Counted from the first letter of the stretch, positions 1 through 11,869 are shown. The stretch: 64,000 bases of DNA from Sorghum bicolor (GCF_000003195.3 NC_012872.2:1922001-1986000), one strand, 5' to 3'. Numbers and translations are program-made. The notes: generated by a model not told the origin, from the letters alone.

Positions 1-298
1 TCTCTCATTACAAATTATAGTTACCAGTGTTTTATCAAGCGAACTGAGTCGATTCAGATATATGCAATCTTTTTTTTAAAAAAAAAATCTCAAATACCTG
101 CAATCTGAAACTGAAAGCAACCGCAAATAATGTTTCAGTGTGGGCAACTGCCACCTGGTGTACTTGAATCAACGGAAGAAATATATGTTGTCACGTACTT
201 GAATCAACCGTAAATATATGCTGAATAGCTGACAAATTCCGCTAATAAATTCAAACGAACAATGCCAACCCACAACCACAATTAGCGTCTCAAACAGA
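1..298. other. Intergenic, no gene seen
   Basis: AT-rich sequence at the window edge. No coding exon or clear terminal inverted repeat is visible before the MITE that starts at 299. Confidence 0.5.
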
Positions 299-521
299 GG
301 CCTTGTTTAGTTCGCAAAAATTTTCAAGATTTCCTGTCACATCGAATCTTTGATCGTATGCATGAAGCATTAAATATAGACGAAAATAAAAACTAACTGC
401 ACAGTTTAGCTGTAATTTGTGAGATGAATCTTTTGAGCCTAGTTATTCCGTGATTGGACAATGTTTGTCAAATAAAAACGAAATGCTACAGTACCCTAAA
501 ACGAAAAATTTTGCGAACTTC
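299..521 (+). repeat. MITE, GGCCTTGTTTAGTT family, copy 1
   Basis: The left end reads GGCCTTGTTTAGTTCGC. It is followed by the family's conserved core: a CACATCGAATCTT block, then ATTAAATATAGACGAAAATAAAAAC spread over two words, then a GTTTGTCAAATAAAAACGAAA block. The right end has decayed to GCGAACT and lacks the AACTAAACAAGGCC terminus seen in better copies. The element lies just upstream of the SOUL gene promoter. Confidence 0.8.
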
Positions 522-699
522 CAGAATCAAGAAAAAAAAATCTCAGAAACCAACAAAACTGGGTGCTTTCTACGTGTTTCTGCAGCCAACCTCACGTCTG
601 TGGACTCTAGCAAGACCCCGAGATCTCGAACGGTGGCCAAGCGCTCGAAAACCAGCGACGTGGAAGCGCCCGCGCCGCGAGCATCCTGAGCCGGGCAAA

Positions 700-714
700 G
701 CAAAGTATTTATCG
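700..714 (+). promoter_or_regulatory. Possible TATA-like box of the SOUL gene
   Basis: AAGTATTTATCGC lies about 120 bp upstream of the chosen ATG, in otherwise GC-rich sequence. The position suits a core promoter with a 5' UTR of about 90 nt. This is a sequence guess only. Confidence 0.3.
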
Positions 715-830
715 CAGCCGCACGGACGGAGATCGAGCACCAGACGTCCACACCCCATCCCACTCCAAGACCCTCCATCCTGCCATCCATCAGCAGCAGC
801 AGCAGCAGCGCAGGCAAAGCAAGCAAGAGC

Positions 831-2340
831 ATGGCGCGCCGTGGCAGCCTGCTCGCCGTCGCCGCGGCGCTGCTGGTCGCCGTCGTTGCCGCGGCGGTGC
901 CGCCGACGTGCGAGCGCATCGAGTGCCCGGCGTACGAGGTGGTGGACAGCGCGAACGGGTTCGAGATCCGGCGGTACACGGACGCCATGTGGATCACCAC
1001 GGCGCCCATCGAGGACATCTCCTTCGTCGCCGCCACGCGCACCGGCTTCCTCCAGTAAGCGATCTCCCTCGCCTTCCATTCCTTATTGGGCCACCTTCAA
1101 ATGGGCCACAGCCTAAAGCCAGAGAGATGATATGCGCTCGTAGGCCGTAGCTGTGGCTCTTGCAGGTCTAATCACTGCCTAAAAATTAACAAGGGCCTGT
1201 TTGATACAAGGACTAATCACTAGCTAGTTAAAAATTAGGTAATTTTTTTGCTTAAAATATATACAAGATTAGCTCTTTAGTGAAGGATAATAGATGTGTC
1301 AATGTTTTAGTCAATCTTTAACTCTTTATTAACTAGAATATTAGCCAACTAGCTATATTCAACCGTAGCTGGTTTGAGCTAGCTTTGGTAGGGCTCCTCT
1401 CTGGCTTGGCTCCTCAAAAGGAGCTCTGCCAAACGTTTTTTAGAAAAGCTATTTTTTTAGTAAATAGCAAAGAAATCAGAGCCATTTTGACTAAGCCACA
1501 AATTATAACTTCTTCAAAACGGCTCTAGCTCTTTAGAGGAGCCTCTCGTGAGAAGTCGTGTCAAACATCTCCTTAGTACTCCCTCCATCTCAACAAATTG
1601 TAAGTCATTCCAAGAATCTTGAACAGTCAAATTTTTCTAAGTTTGACCAAATTTATATGATAAAATAATTGTTATTATAATACCAACTAAGTATCATTAC
1701 ATTCTTCTTTAATTATATACTCACTGTACGTTACAAATTTTAGTATTTTTCTTTATAATTTTGGTCAAACGTAAAAGTACTTTGACTCTCCAAGATTTTT
1801 AGAATGAGTTACAATTTGAAATGGAGGAAGTAATTGCTAATTAGCCATATGTATCAAACCAGCCCTCACACTGTATACGCGTGCGTGCGTGCGTGCAGGC
1901 TGTTCAACTACATCCAGGGCAAGAACTTGTACAACGAGACGATCGAGATGACTGCGCCGGTGCTGACGCAGGTATCGCCCAGCGACGGGCCCTTCTGCGC
2001 CTCCTCCTTCACCGTCAGCTTCTACGTGCCGGCCAAGAACCAGGCGGACCCGCCGCCGGCCGAGGGGCTACGCGTGGACCGCTGGGCTGGGGCCAGGTAC
2101 GCGGCCGTGCGCCGCTTCGGGGGCTTCGTGGCGGACGCCGACGTCGGGGAGCAGGCGGCGCAGCTCGACGCCAGCCTCCAGGGCACCAGGTGGGCCGCCG
2201 CCGTCAACGACGCGCGCAGGGCTGACCCGGCATCGCCCTACACCGTCGCGCAGTACAACTCGCCCTTCGAGTTCAGCGGCAGGGTCAACGAGATTTGGAT
2301 GCTCTTCGACGACGCCGCTGCCGCCGCCACCAGTATGTGA
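831..2340 (+). CDS. SOUL heme-binding family protein, two exons
   Basis: The two coding exons are 831-1054 and 1899-2340, joined GTAAGC...GTGCAG in phase 2 and giving 221 residues. Residues 1-22 are an Ala/Val/Leu-rich signal peptide, followed by PPTCERIECPAYEVVDS. The SOUL/HBP fold covers about residues 27-215: the family-type sequence for the N-terminal strand (FEIRRYTDAMW), then in exon 2 LFNYIQGKN and IEMTAPVLTQV, and near the C-terminus RVNEIWMLFD. SOUL proteins bind heme or tetrapyrroles; the plant members with signal peptides are poorly characterised, so secretion or vacuolar location is inferred only from the N-terminus. The ATG at 831 follows a CAG-repeat-rich leader and gives the signal peptide. 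The 844-bp intron is almost entirely nested MITEs. Confidence 0.9.
1382..1567. repeat. Nested MITE in SOUL intron
   Basis: The left sequence GGTAGGGCTCCTCTCTGG is imperfectly complementary to the right sequence around AGAGGAGCCTCTCGTGAG. The span also holds internal inverted copies of the AGGAGC/GCTCCT motif. Superfamily unknown. Confidence 0.45.
1579..1830. repeat. Stowaway (Tc1/mariner) MITE in SOUL intron
   Basis: It begins CTCCCTCCATCTCAAC and ends TTTGAAATGGAGGAAG, with a TA on both sides (1577-1578 and 1831-1832). These are the classical Stowaway terminal inverted repeat and TA target duplication. Length 252 bp. Confidence 0.8.
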
Positions 2341-3590
2341 TGTGATTTTCAAACGTGCTTTAAGGCACTGAGCGAGGCGGTTAGGAAAGGACGTGCATAA
2401 AGCACCTATGCTAGCATTAATATTTCGTACTCTTCTGCGCTAGCTACGTTTACTTTTGAGTAACAATGAGGTGCCTCTTGTGTAAGCAATAATGATAAAA
2501 CTAATCCTACTTGTAATCACATTTCATGGCACAACTGTATATGCAATTTTGAAAGTTTGGGACCTAGATGACACTATCTTGCAAGTTTAAGTATTATATC
2601 CAACATGTTATATTACGCCATCTCTACTCGACAGTACATGTCAAATTGGCGAACGGAGCGGATCGAAACTCGTTTAGATTTTACTAGTAGTGGAGCCTGT
2701 GCATTTCTAGAAATCCAGAAATTAAGAAAAATAAAAGTTTAGAACTTGGATAAGACTGTTTATTCAATTTACCACCACCAATGAATTTTATTCTAAAAAC
2801 AAATCAAATTGTCAAAGTTTGATCGCACCCTCGGTCCTAAAAGTTCGAGACAGAGGATGTGTATGTTAATATTATCACATCTATGTAAGTATGTAGAGAT
2901 TGAAAAGAGATAGAATGGAACTGCTAGCACTACCGCGAAACACCTTAAGAGCATCTCCAAAAGGCTCTCTTTAGAGCCGTTTATCACAAAATTTAGAGAA
3001 AAAACAGACTTTAATAAACTCATTAAATCATTATCCGTATCTTCAAATTTCTAAAATCATCTTTCGCTCTCTCTCCACTTAAGGTGAGGCTACACCACTC
3101 TCTATATTCAATATATGGAAAATTTTCAAAAGAACTTTTTCATACAATGACAATTATGATAAGTCAATGGAGTATAGGTATAGTAGAGAACGAAAACATA
3201 GAAAATATACTAGAGATATATAAAGAATATTCATAAGATGGTTCTCTAGATAGAGATATAGATATTGAAACTTAAAGCTTGAATTTGCTCTAAACAGTTG
3301 AGAAACAGGGGGCGTCCGCAACAACCGAGCCGGGGGAGGCTGCATGCATACGACGCAAATGAGTACTGTGAACGCCGAAAGCTACTGCGTTCACTGCCTC
3401 AGTCTGCAACCAACTCCTAGTATCACTCGCTCTGAGTGCCCGGTCCACGCGCGCCAAGCGATCTGTTTATCAGGAAGAGTGGTCGAGCGCAGCAAGGCCC
3501 GGGCCGGCAGAGCCAAGCGGCAGCCAAAGCCAGGCAACCGCCGGCCGGCTGCACCGCACGTCCAGAACCGCCGTCTCCGGCGTGGCAGGC
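2341..3590. other. Intergenic between SOUL and DUF616 genes
   Basis: This holds the SOUL 3' UTR and then AT-rich sequence. A GAGCATCTCCAAAAGG motif near 2949 resembles a MITE end, but I could not find its partner. The last 250 bp (from about 3310) become GC-rich and form the promoter and 5' UTR of the next gene. No coding exon is seen. Confidence 0.5.
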
Positions 3591-6013
3591 ATGGGGTGGC
3601 CGGTGCGCGTGCGGAGCCCCCCGGTGCTGCAGTCCAAGCTGCTGTGCCTGTCCCTGCTCTACCTCCTCACCACGCTCCCGCCCGCGCTCTACGTCTCCTT
3701 CACCGACCCCGGCCGCCGCGGCTGCATCCGCCTCCTGCCCTTCCCGTCCCCGCCCAAGCCGCTCTTCCGGTACCCGCCCGGCTACGGCGAGCACCGGCAC
3801 GCCCTGCCCACCCCGCGCGCGCTCTGCTCCAACCCCGTCGCCTTCGCAGGTCAGGTCCGCCCGGCAAGAGTTGCACTCCGCACTGTATGCACCCGTTTAC
3901 CCGTCGCCGTCTGGCCGGGCGATCTTCGTTCTCTCGTTGCTTGCGTGACGCATCTTCTTCCTTTCCCGTTCAGGCGATGATGATCCGTAACGATCGGAGC
4001 CTTTGACATGTCTGCCAGATAGCCGTGGTTGTTCGTTTCATTTTGGAAAGATTTTAAATTTATATACACCGTCTGTTTCAAATTGTACGTCGTTTTGACT
4101 TTACCAAATGCATAGTTTTGTGGTATAGGAAAAGCTATATTATGTCAAGAAAAGTCAAAATGAATTACTACTTGCAACGGATGTTTATTAGTTTGGCGTT
4201 TTGCTCATTTGACTTGGTGTTTGTGGAACAAAAATCTCGGATCATGTCAGTTGCCATGCATACGATCTTTGCTAGTTATAGTGATGCTCAGGTGTTCTTT
4301 TTTTCCCCCTAAAGAAAGGTCTTCTACACTCACTGCTTGAGCAGACTACAAGACTGCCTTGGAAGAGATCCATGGCCTTTGCCGCAACACGTCGGCGTCC
4401 CCAACGTTGCGGTACCAGAGCGGCAGGAGGGTCACGTTTGCAGGCAACTTCTCGACCGAGAAACGGAGATTCTTCTTCAACCACATCGACGACCGAGTGG
4501 CGATTCCCTGTGGGTTCTTCCGGGAATTTCCAGTCCCAGAACATGGTGAGCTCCATCATCTAACTAATCACATTCACACCACGCATGGAAAACTGGAGAT
4601 TTGGCGCGATCGTGCCCATAATTTGGAGAGCATTCGAGTGGCGGGCGGCCAGTTGTCTCTTGTGATCGCACGCCATTATTTCGCCTTCGGATGCAAGCCA
4701 AATGATACACAAGTGACAAGTGCTTTTGCTGTCGTGGTGCAATCATAGAGATTAAAGATAGGGTTTACGTACGCTTGTTCATAGATATGAGTGCGCGTGA
4801 GTGTATGTGTTATACCATGTAATTGTATAAAAAAAAGAACGTCACTGAATATTTTAACGTTGACGGCTTTCAGACAGACTGGCCATGGACAAGTGCAGGG
4901 GCGTGGTGGTGGCGTCGGCGATCATGAACGACTACGACAAGGTCCGGCAGCCCAGGGGGCTGGGTGCCGAGACGCTACGCACGGCGTGCTTCTTCCTGTT
5001 CATCGACGACGCCACCCGCAGGGTCCTCGCGCGGCAGGGCATCCTTCCAGCTCGCGGCGCGCGCGGCGGCGGCGGCGAACGCACCGCCGTCGGCGCGTGG
5101 CGCGTGGTGACGCTGGGTGGTCGTCGCGCCGGCGACAGGCGCCTCCCCTACGAGGACCCGGCGATGAACGGCGTGGTCGCCAAGCACCTGCTGCACCGGC
5201 TGTTCCCCAACGCCAGGTTCAGCGTGTGGGTGGACGCCAAGGTGCAGCTCACGGTGGACCCGGCGCTGCTGGTGCACGCGCTCCTTGTCCACGAGGGCGT
5301 GGACGTGGCGGTGTCCAGGCACCCCTTCAACCGGCACACCATGGAGGAGGCCATCGCCACGGCGCGGTGGCGCAAGTGCCGCGACGTGGACGCCGTCAGG
5401 GCGCAGATGGAGACCTACTGCGCCAACGGCCTGCAGCCATGGTCCCCCAGCAAGCTTCCATATCCGTCGGGTAAGAAATGCAGACGCCGGAAGGAGACAC
5501 GACGCGTCCACGGCGGCATTGATTCTGTGATATCGTCTTGTTCGACGGAACCAACAAGATTTATGACCACATGTTGCCATGTTCTGTTCTGATGCAACAA
5601 GAACAACACGCCCGTCCAAAATGTTCAGAATCCTGAATCATGACCACTGTACGTGCTGTGTGTGTTGCCATGCTGCAGATGTGCCGGACTCGGCGGTGAT
5701 CATCAGGAGGCACGGCATGGCCAGCGACCTCTTCTCCTGCTTGCTGTTCAACGAGCTAGAGGCGTTCAGCCCGCGGGACCAGCTCGCGTTCGCCTACGTC
5801 AGGGACCACATGAGCCCCAAGGTGAGCATCAACATGTTTGAGGTCGAGGTGTTCGAGCAGATCGCCATCGAGTACCGGCACAACCTCAAGCCTGCCGGCG
5901 GCCGCCGAGGGAAGCAGCAGCAGGGGGGCACTAGGATGGCATCCTCGAGAGACATCGCCGGGAGCAGCTGCGAGGGTTATCTTCTCAAGATGTGGGGGGA
6001 ATCTGCTGACTGA
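3591..6013 (+). CDS. DUF616 (TOD1/MUCI70-like) type II membrane protein
   Basis: Four exons, 3591-3849, 4345-4545, 4874-5470 and 5679-6013, all joined in phase 1 at GT-AG sites, give 463 residues. Residues about 16-36 (LLCLSLLYLLTTLPPALYV) form one uncleaved membrane anchor near the N-terminus, as expected for a Golgi type II protein. The DUF616 domain fills most of exons 2-4, with DYKTALEEIHGLC, MNDYDKVRQPRGLG, FSVWVDAKVQL and RHPFNRHTMEEA. Family members include Arabidopsis MUCI70, linked to pectin and xylan in mucilage, and TOD1, reported as a Golgi alkaline ceramidase. The substrate here cannot be decided from sequence. The ATG at 3591 was preferred over an in-frame GTG at 3582. The 3' end faces the convergent gene at 6298. 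Confidence 0.88.
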
Positions 6014-6297
6014 CTAAGGCTTTTGAAAATGCAGATCATTTCTAATTTTTATTTATCTTTTAAATTTTTGTTTGCACGGGTGTAACATATGCTGGAACAA
6101 TTGACAAACTAGAACTTTTTGTAAATAAAATATACACTGTAAAAAAAAATTAGAAAATTTAGTGACAGGCATTGGAATTGAAACGACTTGACAATCACAA
6201 GACACACAGATTCATCAGTCATCCCTGGATCAGTCAGCACTCAATAGAAATCTTCAGCGTCAGGCAAACTGCAAGCACGGTGGTGTTATATCAGCTA

Positions 6298-7422
6298 TCA
6301 GGCGGTGGAATCTGCTGCCCCCTTGGCTAGCTCGCTCTTGTTCTTGAACTCCTTCCAGGCGTCCATGGCAGTCTTGGTCATCTTCTCAATGTCGTCGTTG
6401 GTGGCCGTGTCAGGGGACAGCATGGCTTCCACTGCAATCATCATGTTGATCACAGCCTGAAGAAAACATGTAGCGTATTCAGAATTCAGATTCAGACCAA
6501 AGAAGTTCAGAAACCCTCAAACCCAAAACGTACAAATATTACCAAGTGAAGGTAAGGCCTCGAGTCACGCTGGTATCGTCCTGTGAGCTGCTGGCAAACT
6601 TCTTTCGCCCTCTGCCAGTCTCTCTGCGACGCATGTCGAAAATAGGGTTCTAGCTCAGATTACCAATGGAGGAAGATTGCATTAACATTTAACACATGTG
6701 CTGAAAGATGAGGCAGGTCACCTGATTGATCAGAACGTCAGTGAGCAGCAATCCGAGGTCAAGCTTCCTTTCGGAGTCGCGGGAAGCAGAGAACTCCTTC
6801 TGCAGCAGGCTCGTCAGCTTCCCCCTGTCGGTGATATGCTGCGCACGAACTCCACACCATTAGCATCGGCCGGTGGCTGTGTGCAATCGATCACTGCGAG
6901 TAGCTAGAAAGGGCACACCTCTTTGGTGACTTGCTCAAAGACGAGGTCCATGAGCGTGGCACGGTCCCTGGGCGAGTCCTCGCGCCGGAACAGAGAGTCC
7001 GAGAGCGCGTCCACGCTGGTCTTCATGGTAGCCGCGCCGCGCTGCTCCGTGGAGGCGCGGAGCGCGGCGTCGGTGACGGCGTTGAGGGCGCACACCATGG
7101 CCGGCTGCGTGACGGGGCCGGCGCCGGCGCTCCCGCCGCGCGCCGTCCACGAGACGCCGCCTAGCGCCAGCGCCAGCGCCACGCCGGCGCCCACCTTCAG
7201 CGCGGCGTTGGGCGTCGCCCGCGGGCCTCGTCCCGTCGCCGAGACCGCCTGCTGGTTCTGGTGGAGATCGCCCGTCTCCCCCGCCGTCCCCTTGTGGTGG
7301 CGGTGGGCGCGCACGGCGCCGCCACCCCTGTGCGCGCCGCGGTGGCGCACGGATGATAGCAGCGGAGCGGCATTTGCTCCTGCGGTCACCGTGGCGTGCG
7401 GAGTGCACAGAGACGGTTCCAT
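6298..7422 (-). CDS. Unrecognised plastid-type protein, four exons
   Basis: The exons on the minus strand are 7422-6919, 6838-6722, 6623-6543 and 6456-6298, all joined in phase 0 at GT-AG sites, giving 286 residues. The N-terminus is rich in Ala, Arg, Ser and His with few acidic residues, like a chloroplast transit peptide. Residues about 77-91 form one hydrophobic segment (VGAGVALALALGGVSW region). The C-terminal 140 residues are soluble and helical, with a pattern (LLLTDVLINQ, RDWQRAKEVCQQL, YLHLAVINMM) that could be a TPR-like helical hairpin. I do not recognise the family, and plastid location is inferred from the N-terminus. The exon structure is supported by the consistent phase and the protein-like composition across all four junctions. 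It is convergent with the DUF616 gene, 284 bp away. Confidence 0.75.
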
Positions 7423-7924
7423 GCGCTTGACTGGATTGTTCAGCTCTATTTGCTGTCAGATGGCGGGTGATCTTGTCTTCTCCGTTTTCTTTCCGTCTTT
7501 TGCTTTTATCCATGGCATCATCTTGTGCGCCATGCATGCCCCCGGCCGGCAGCCGGCATGGTGCTTTGCGTCGTCGGCCACCGCAAGCAAGGCATCTAAT
7601 GCGCTCTGCCTTTAGCTAATCAACTGAGCTCAACTAGGCCCTAAGCCGGAGTTCTTTTGTGGCCAACACATGTCCGTTAGATTATGGAAGCATAAACCTC
7701 ATTTTTGTTTCTCATCACTGCACTGATCACGGACTGAAACTGAAATCATGTGGATGTTCTTCTTTTCATCCCCAGACCTATGGTTTTTTCGTCCACAGTT
7801 TTTCTGATTGAAAATGATAGGAGATGCCAAGAGCCAAGCAAAGCAAGGCCTGCTACAAGTGACAAGTCGGTTGCGCTTGGGCTACTCAAAGTTGTTTCAT
7901 CCCACCCCTATTTCCCCTTCCCGT

Positions 7925-7990
7925 TTCTCTTTTATTTATTTATTTATTTATTTATTTAATTATTTATTTAGTTAGTTAGTTAGTTATTTA
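7925..7990. repeat. (TTTA)n / (GTTA)n microsatellite
   Basis: Tetranucleotide repeat TTTATTTATTTA changing to GTTAGTTAGTTA at its right end. Confidence 0.9.
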
Positions 7991-9270
7991 GAGGCTATTT
8001 GAATCCGTTAGTGCTAAAAATGATATAAAGACTAAGACAAAGATTAATCATATTGTGTGTGTAAATTGATTAGATGACAAGCAAAGCTTACTATTAAGAA
8101 AGAAGAGACATGAACATGTGCATATGTGTGGTCTCATTTGTTTGAAATCTCCTATCTACGTGATATTGAGATATTGTATTCATTTTGCCAAACAATCTAT
8201 GAAAACATGTCAAGCTATATGAAGAAATCAAGTGGCATGATGAAAATGTTTTGGTTTCATTGGTAAATGGTTGAAGAAGATTAAAAGGAATATCAATAGG
8301 CATCCTTGTTTAACAGATGAAAACAAATAAAATGAATATCGAAGATACAATTCTTGGAAATTTATGATTCGTATCTCAAATGAGATGAAGTAGAATCTTA
8401 TGCATATTTATGGCCACTGACGATCCGCGTGAATTGGTTAATGGCAAATTGGAATCTCAAACATGTGCCTAATATTGTTGATGTAAAGTCAGGCTTGACT
8501 TGGGAATGATTAGGTAGATTGAATACTTAAACAAGGATTTGATTTCTTGGGATTAAGTAAGGGTGAAGAGCAAGAGATGGCTTGGTACTAAGGAACCAAA
8601 ACTAGGGTGGAGGACTAAAATGCTTGGATTAACACCAAGGAACTAATTAAGACATGAGGAGTCATGGATGTGAAGTATCAAAAGTCATTCTTGAGTATAT
8701 GTTTGCCATACCATATGGGGATGCAATCTAATTGAATGATAAGTCAAAAAGTGATCAAGCTAAACCCATGATCGAGTGAAGCTAAGAGAATTTGTAAATG
8801 AACCGAGAACTATATATCTCTTTATAATTGCTTTGTGATATTCTTATTAGGTTATTTGGTCATATTGGCATATACTCAGGCACTCAGCATAGTGTGTTTA
8901 TAATGTTACCGATGTAGTTTTTCGAGTATGGGACAACCCATGAGTACTTGCTACCCGCATGGACATAAGTATGCGTGAGAATTCGTACCCACCATCAAGC
9001 ATGAATTTCTTTTGGTAGATATGTTTATCCTATCGGGTACGGGAATGTGTAGGCAATATGAAACAAGTTTATACCCATTGTCTCCTACGATGCCGACGAC
9101 TATGACCTCAGAAGCTGCCACAGAGTTGATTTATGATTATTGTGCATTGGGCTGCGTGATGATCTCTCCTCTCGTCTAAGGATTGACTCAAATTTAAACC
9201 CCACACTATGCATTAGTCCAAATAAATGATATTCTTTTTGATAAATTACAACCACCATACAACATTATAG
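7991..9270. other. Intergenic, degenerate repeat-like DNA
   Basis: About 1.3 kb of AT-rich sequence with no open frame of note. The segment near 8920-9085 (ACCCATGAGTAC, TATCGGGTACGGG, ATACCCATTGTCTCC) resembles the subterminal GGGTA-type motifs of the hAT element at 42728, so it may be an old fragment of that family. Nothing else is recognised. Confidence 0.4.
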
Positions 9271-9271
9271 T

Positions 9272-9569
9272 GGGGCTATGTGTATAAAACCGTCGATGCA
9301 TTAGTCCATACAATTTTTTTTCTCGAATACGCACGAGTATGCATATCGTTGTACTAGAAGGAAATGTTTTTACAAGTAACTAGAGTGCCGCTCCCGACGT
9401 TAGTGAGTCCATACAACATCAAACATAAAATGTTTTGATTCTCTAAGATTATTCGAATGACTTATAATTTGGGATAGAGGAAGTAAAAAGTAAGAAAACA
9501 AACCGCATAGAACCTAGACGGTAAGGGGGAAGAAAGTGATGGGGCTATGTGTATAAAACCGTCGATGCA
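9272..9569. repeat. 29-bp perfect direct repeat, 269 bp apart
   Basis: The 29 bases at 9272-9300, starting GGGGCTATGTGTATAAAACC, recur exactly at 9541-9569. The intervening segment contains a poly(T) run followed by CTCGAATACGCACGAGTATGC, which resembles the reversed 3' tail of a retroposon. Confidence 0.7.
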
Positions 9570-9616
9570 CTTGGTTGTGGTATGTTTGCACATTTTTCAA
9601 CTTGTTGGACCAAAAT

Positions 9617-9780
9617 GATACACCCACCACTGGCCACCCCGGACGGCCAGCCGGGCTCCTCGCAAAAATATAAAAAGAACTTTTCTTTATATTTACATAG
9701 AATTCTGTAATTTTATAATTAAATATTTTTGCTTAATGAGAATTGACTGGGCTCCTAAAATCTTCTGCCTTCCACCCATA
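9617..9780. repeat. Degenerate hAT-like MITE copy
   Basis: Contains GGCCAGCCGGGCTCCTCGC at the left and GGGCTCCTAAAATCTTCTG at the right. Both match the internal ends of the better-preserved element at 43370-43532. The terminal repeats have decayed. Confidence 0.5.
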
Positions 9781-9789
9781 TGAGTTGTT

Positions 9790-10580
9790 GTATGTTGGGT
9801 ACTATTTACTCATTCTTTTGAGCACTTTGAATATGAATAGTCCACATCTAAGGGATTAGTGCCAATGCTAATCGAATAATCGATCCTCCTCACTTTTCAG
9901 TCTGCCGAGATTCGGTTGGGTCCGTCTATCGCATCAACACGGTTGCCATTCAAAACCGCTGTTTAATCTTATTTTTTTGATGAATATGTTTAATCTTATA
10001 CTTGACTGGAAAAAAAATCAGTGGACATCTCCATCTATGCATGATCCTATCTCTTCCTGCGCACGATATTTCCAGAAGTTACGTTACGTACATCCTGCAA
10101 CCTGTGATGATATACTAGCTTGTAATCTAATGACAAAGAAACTACGTACCCTTGAATAGTTGAATGAGATGCGCAGACAACGTGTTTGTGGCACACACGA
10201 AGGTTGCTGCTGCCTGCTGGTGGTTAACTCATCAGCGCCTCACTAGAGAATCCCTGATGCGTTACAGCGTTAGTTTAGCTTCTAGATGCATGGATTTTTC
10301 TTACATAGACTCTGTACTTACAGAAAAAAAAAGGACCAATGCAAGGAGAGAGATCAGAAGATGGTTGAGGTCGCCGTCGCCAACGACCGGTTTTCTGACC
10401 TTCTGCCAGGACCAGCCGTGGGGGAAGCGTGGTCCACAAGAGCGTGATGGGCATGGGCCTAGCGCCCCGGCCGAGATGCTACTGGCGTGTGGACTTGGGC
10501 TCCTGCGGTCACGCCGGAGAAAAGAGCGCCAGAACGAAGGCCCACTCCCCCGTCTTGTCTCGTTGACAAATTTTGAATCT
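9790..10580. other. Intergenic, nothing recognised
   Basis: Mixed composition. An open frame of 145 codons at 10164-10601 has no recognisable motif and runs into a MITE, so it is not called. Confidence 0.4.
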
Positions 10581-10831
10581 GCCTTGTTTAAGCCTTTTTA
10601 GATGCACCCAACAACCCAAAACTTTACAAGATTCTCCATCACATCGAATCTTGTAACACATGTATGAAGCATTAAATATAAATAAAAATAATAACTAATT
10701 ACACAGTTTACCTGTAAATTGCGAAACGAATCTTTTAAGTCTACTTACTTTATGATTGGACAATGTTTGTCAAATAAAAACGAAAATGCTACAGTGTCAA
10801 AATCCAAAACTTTTTGCATCTAAACAAGGCC
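10581..10831 (+). repeat. MITE, GGCCTTGTTTAGTT family, copy 2
   Basis: Starts GCCTTGTTTAAGCC and ends CATCTAAACAAGGCC with the family core between. It abuts copy 3, sharing the GGCC at the junction. Confidence 0.8.
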
Positions 10832-11055
10832 TTAGTTTCCAAATTTTTTCAAGATTCTCCGTCACATCGAATCTTGTGGCACATACATGAAGCATTAAAT
10901 ATAGACGAAAACAAAAACTAATTCTGCAGTTTATCTGTAAATCGCGAGACAAATCTTTTGATCCTAGTTAGTCTATGATTCGATAATATTTGCCACAAAC
11001 AAACGAAAGTGCTACAGTAGCGAAATCCAAATTTTTTTCTCAAACTAAACAAGGC
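10828..11055 (+). repeat. MITE, GGCCTTGTTTAGTT family, copy 3
   Basis: Begins GGCCTTAGTTTCC and ends CTCAAACTAAACAAGGC. It is in direct tandem with copy 2, the two copies joined end to end. Confidence 0.8.
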
Positions 11056-11695
11056 TGCTGGTACGCTCCTTCCGTCACATAAAAAGTAGGAATGTATGAT
11101 TGTCTTTCTTAAAAATAAAAAATAAAAAATGTCATTGTCACTTTCAAAAAGAGTAAAGATTTTAAACTTTAACTAAATATAAACTAGAAAATATTATTAT
11201 TTACGATATTATCACTGTATAGATCGTTAAATATATTTTTATAATATAAACTTCTTTGGATATATAAATATTGCTATAATATTTTTTACGAATCTAGTTA
11301 AATGAAAAAAAATGTAACCAGCACAAGTTTCATACCAACTCTTTTTATAGGACAGAGTAGTCGACGTGACTCAAGGTCATCTCGCTGTGAACCATTCTTT
11401 GCCACTTTGTTTCGTCGATTCGTGGCACAAATGCAAGCCACGCTCCTCGGGTATGTTCTGATGATAACTGGGCAAGCAACATCTCTCTCTCTTTCTTTAA
11501 AATAAAGTTTGTGAAATATATAGCAAAACAAGGTTTACCTCGCCTTTTAGTGTTAGTGAACCAGATACCTATATCCAAGACCACTCGTTTTCCTTCTGAC
11601 TACTTGGATCCCTTGATAACCAATAAATCTTCTTTTTTTTGTTTTCCTGTGAAATGACGTATCGTATTGATCTCACCACACAAGGTTTAAGTGAG
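11056..11695. other. Intergenic, AT-rich, no gene seen
   Basis: Contains a CTCCTTCCGTCACATAAAAAGTAGG motif near 11066 that resembles a decayed Stowaway end. Small opposed open frames at 11298-11584 carry no recognisable protein motif. Confidence 0.4.
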
Positions 11696-11703
11696 ACCAA
11701 AAT

Positions 11704-11869
11704 CAATGGCGGATCCAGGATGGGGATAAAAGGAGGCTAAATAGTAAACATTTAGAATTAAAACTAGAGATTAATTAAGATTTAAGGTTAATTAACATTA
11801 ATTTGATGGACAAATCAGATACTTAGGGGGGGCTGGAGCCCACCCAGCCCCCCTTTGAACCCGCCCCTC
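11704..11869. mobile_element. Non-autonomous hAT element, 166 bp
   Basis: Starts CAATGGCGGATCCAGG and ends GAACCCGCCCCTC, an imperfect inverted repeat of the GGCGGAGCC type found in hAT elements. The flanks are ACCAAAAT (11696-11703) and ATCAAAAT (11870-11877), an 8-bp target duplication with one mismatch. No coding capacity. Confidence 0.65.

Larger units (their letters stand above)
1193..1866. repeat. MITE in SOUL intron, split by later insertions
   Basis: The left end GGGCCTGTTTGATAC pairs with the right end GTATCAAACCAGCCCT. The pairing brackets nearly all of the intron. Inside it lie a second inverted-repeat element (about 1382-1567) and a Stowaway element (1579-1830), so this is the oldest of three nested insertions. 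The ends resemble Tourist/PIF-type MITEs; the target duplication is not clear. Confidence 0.6.

Noticed and set aside
3582..3590. GTG-initiated start three codons before the DUF616 ATG
   Set aside because: Plant nuclear genes rarely start at GTG, and a good ATG follows at 3591.
4359..4748. Open frame running through the DUF616 exon 2 into its intron
   Set aside because: Its first 62 codons are genuine exon, but the rest reads past a clear GTGAG donor at 4546.
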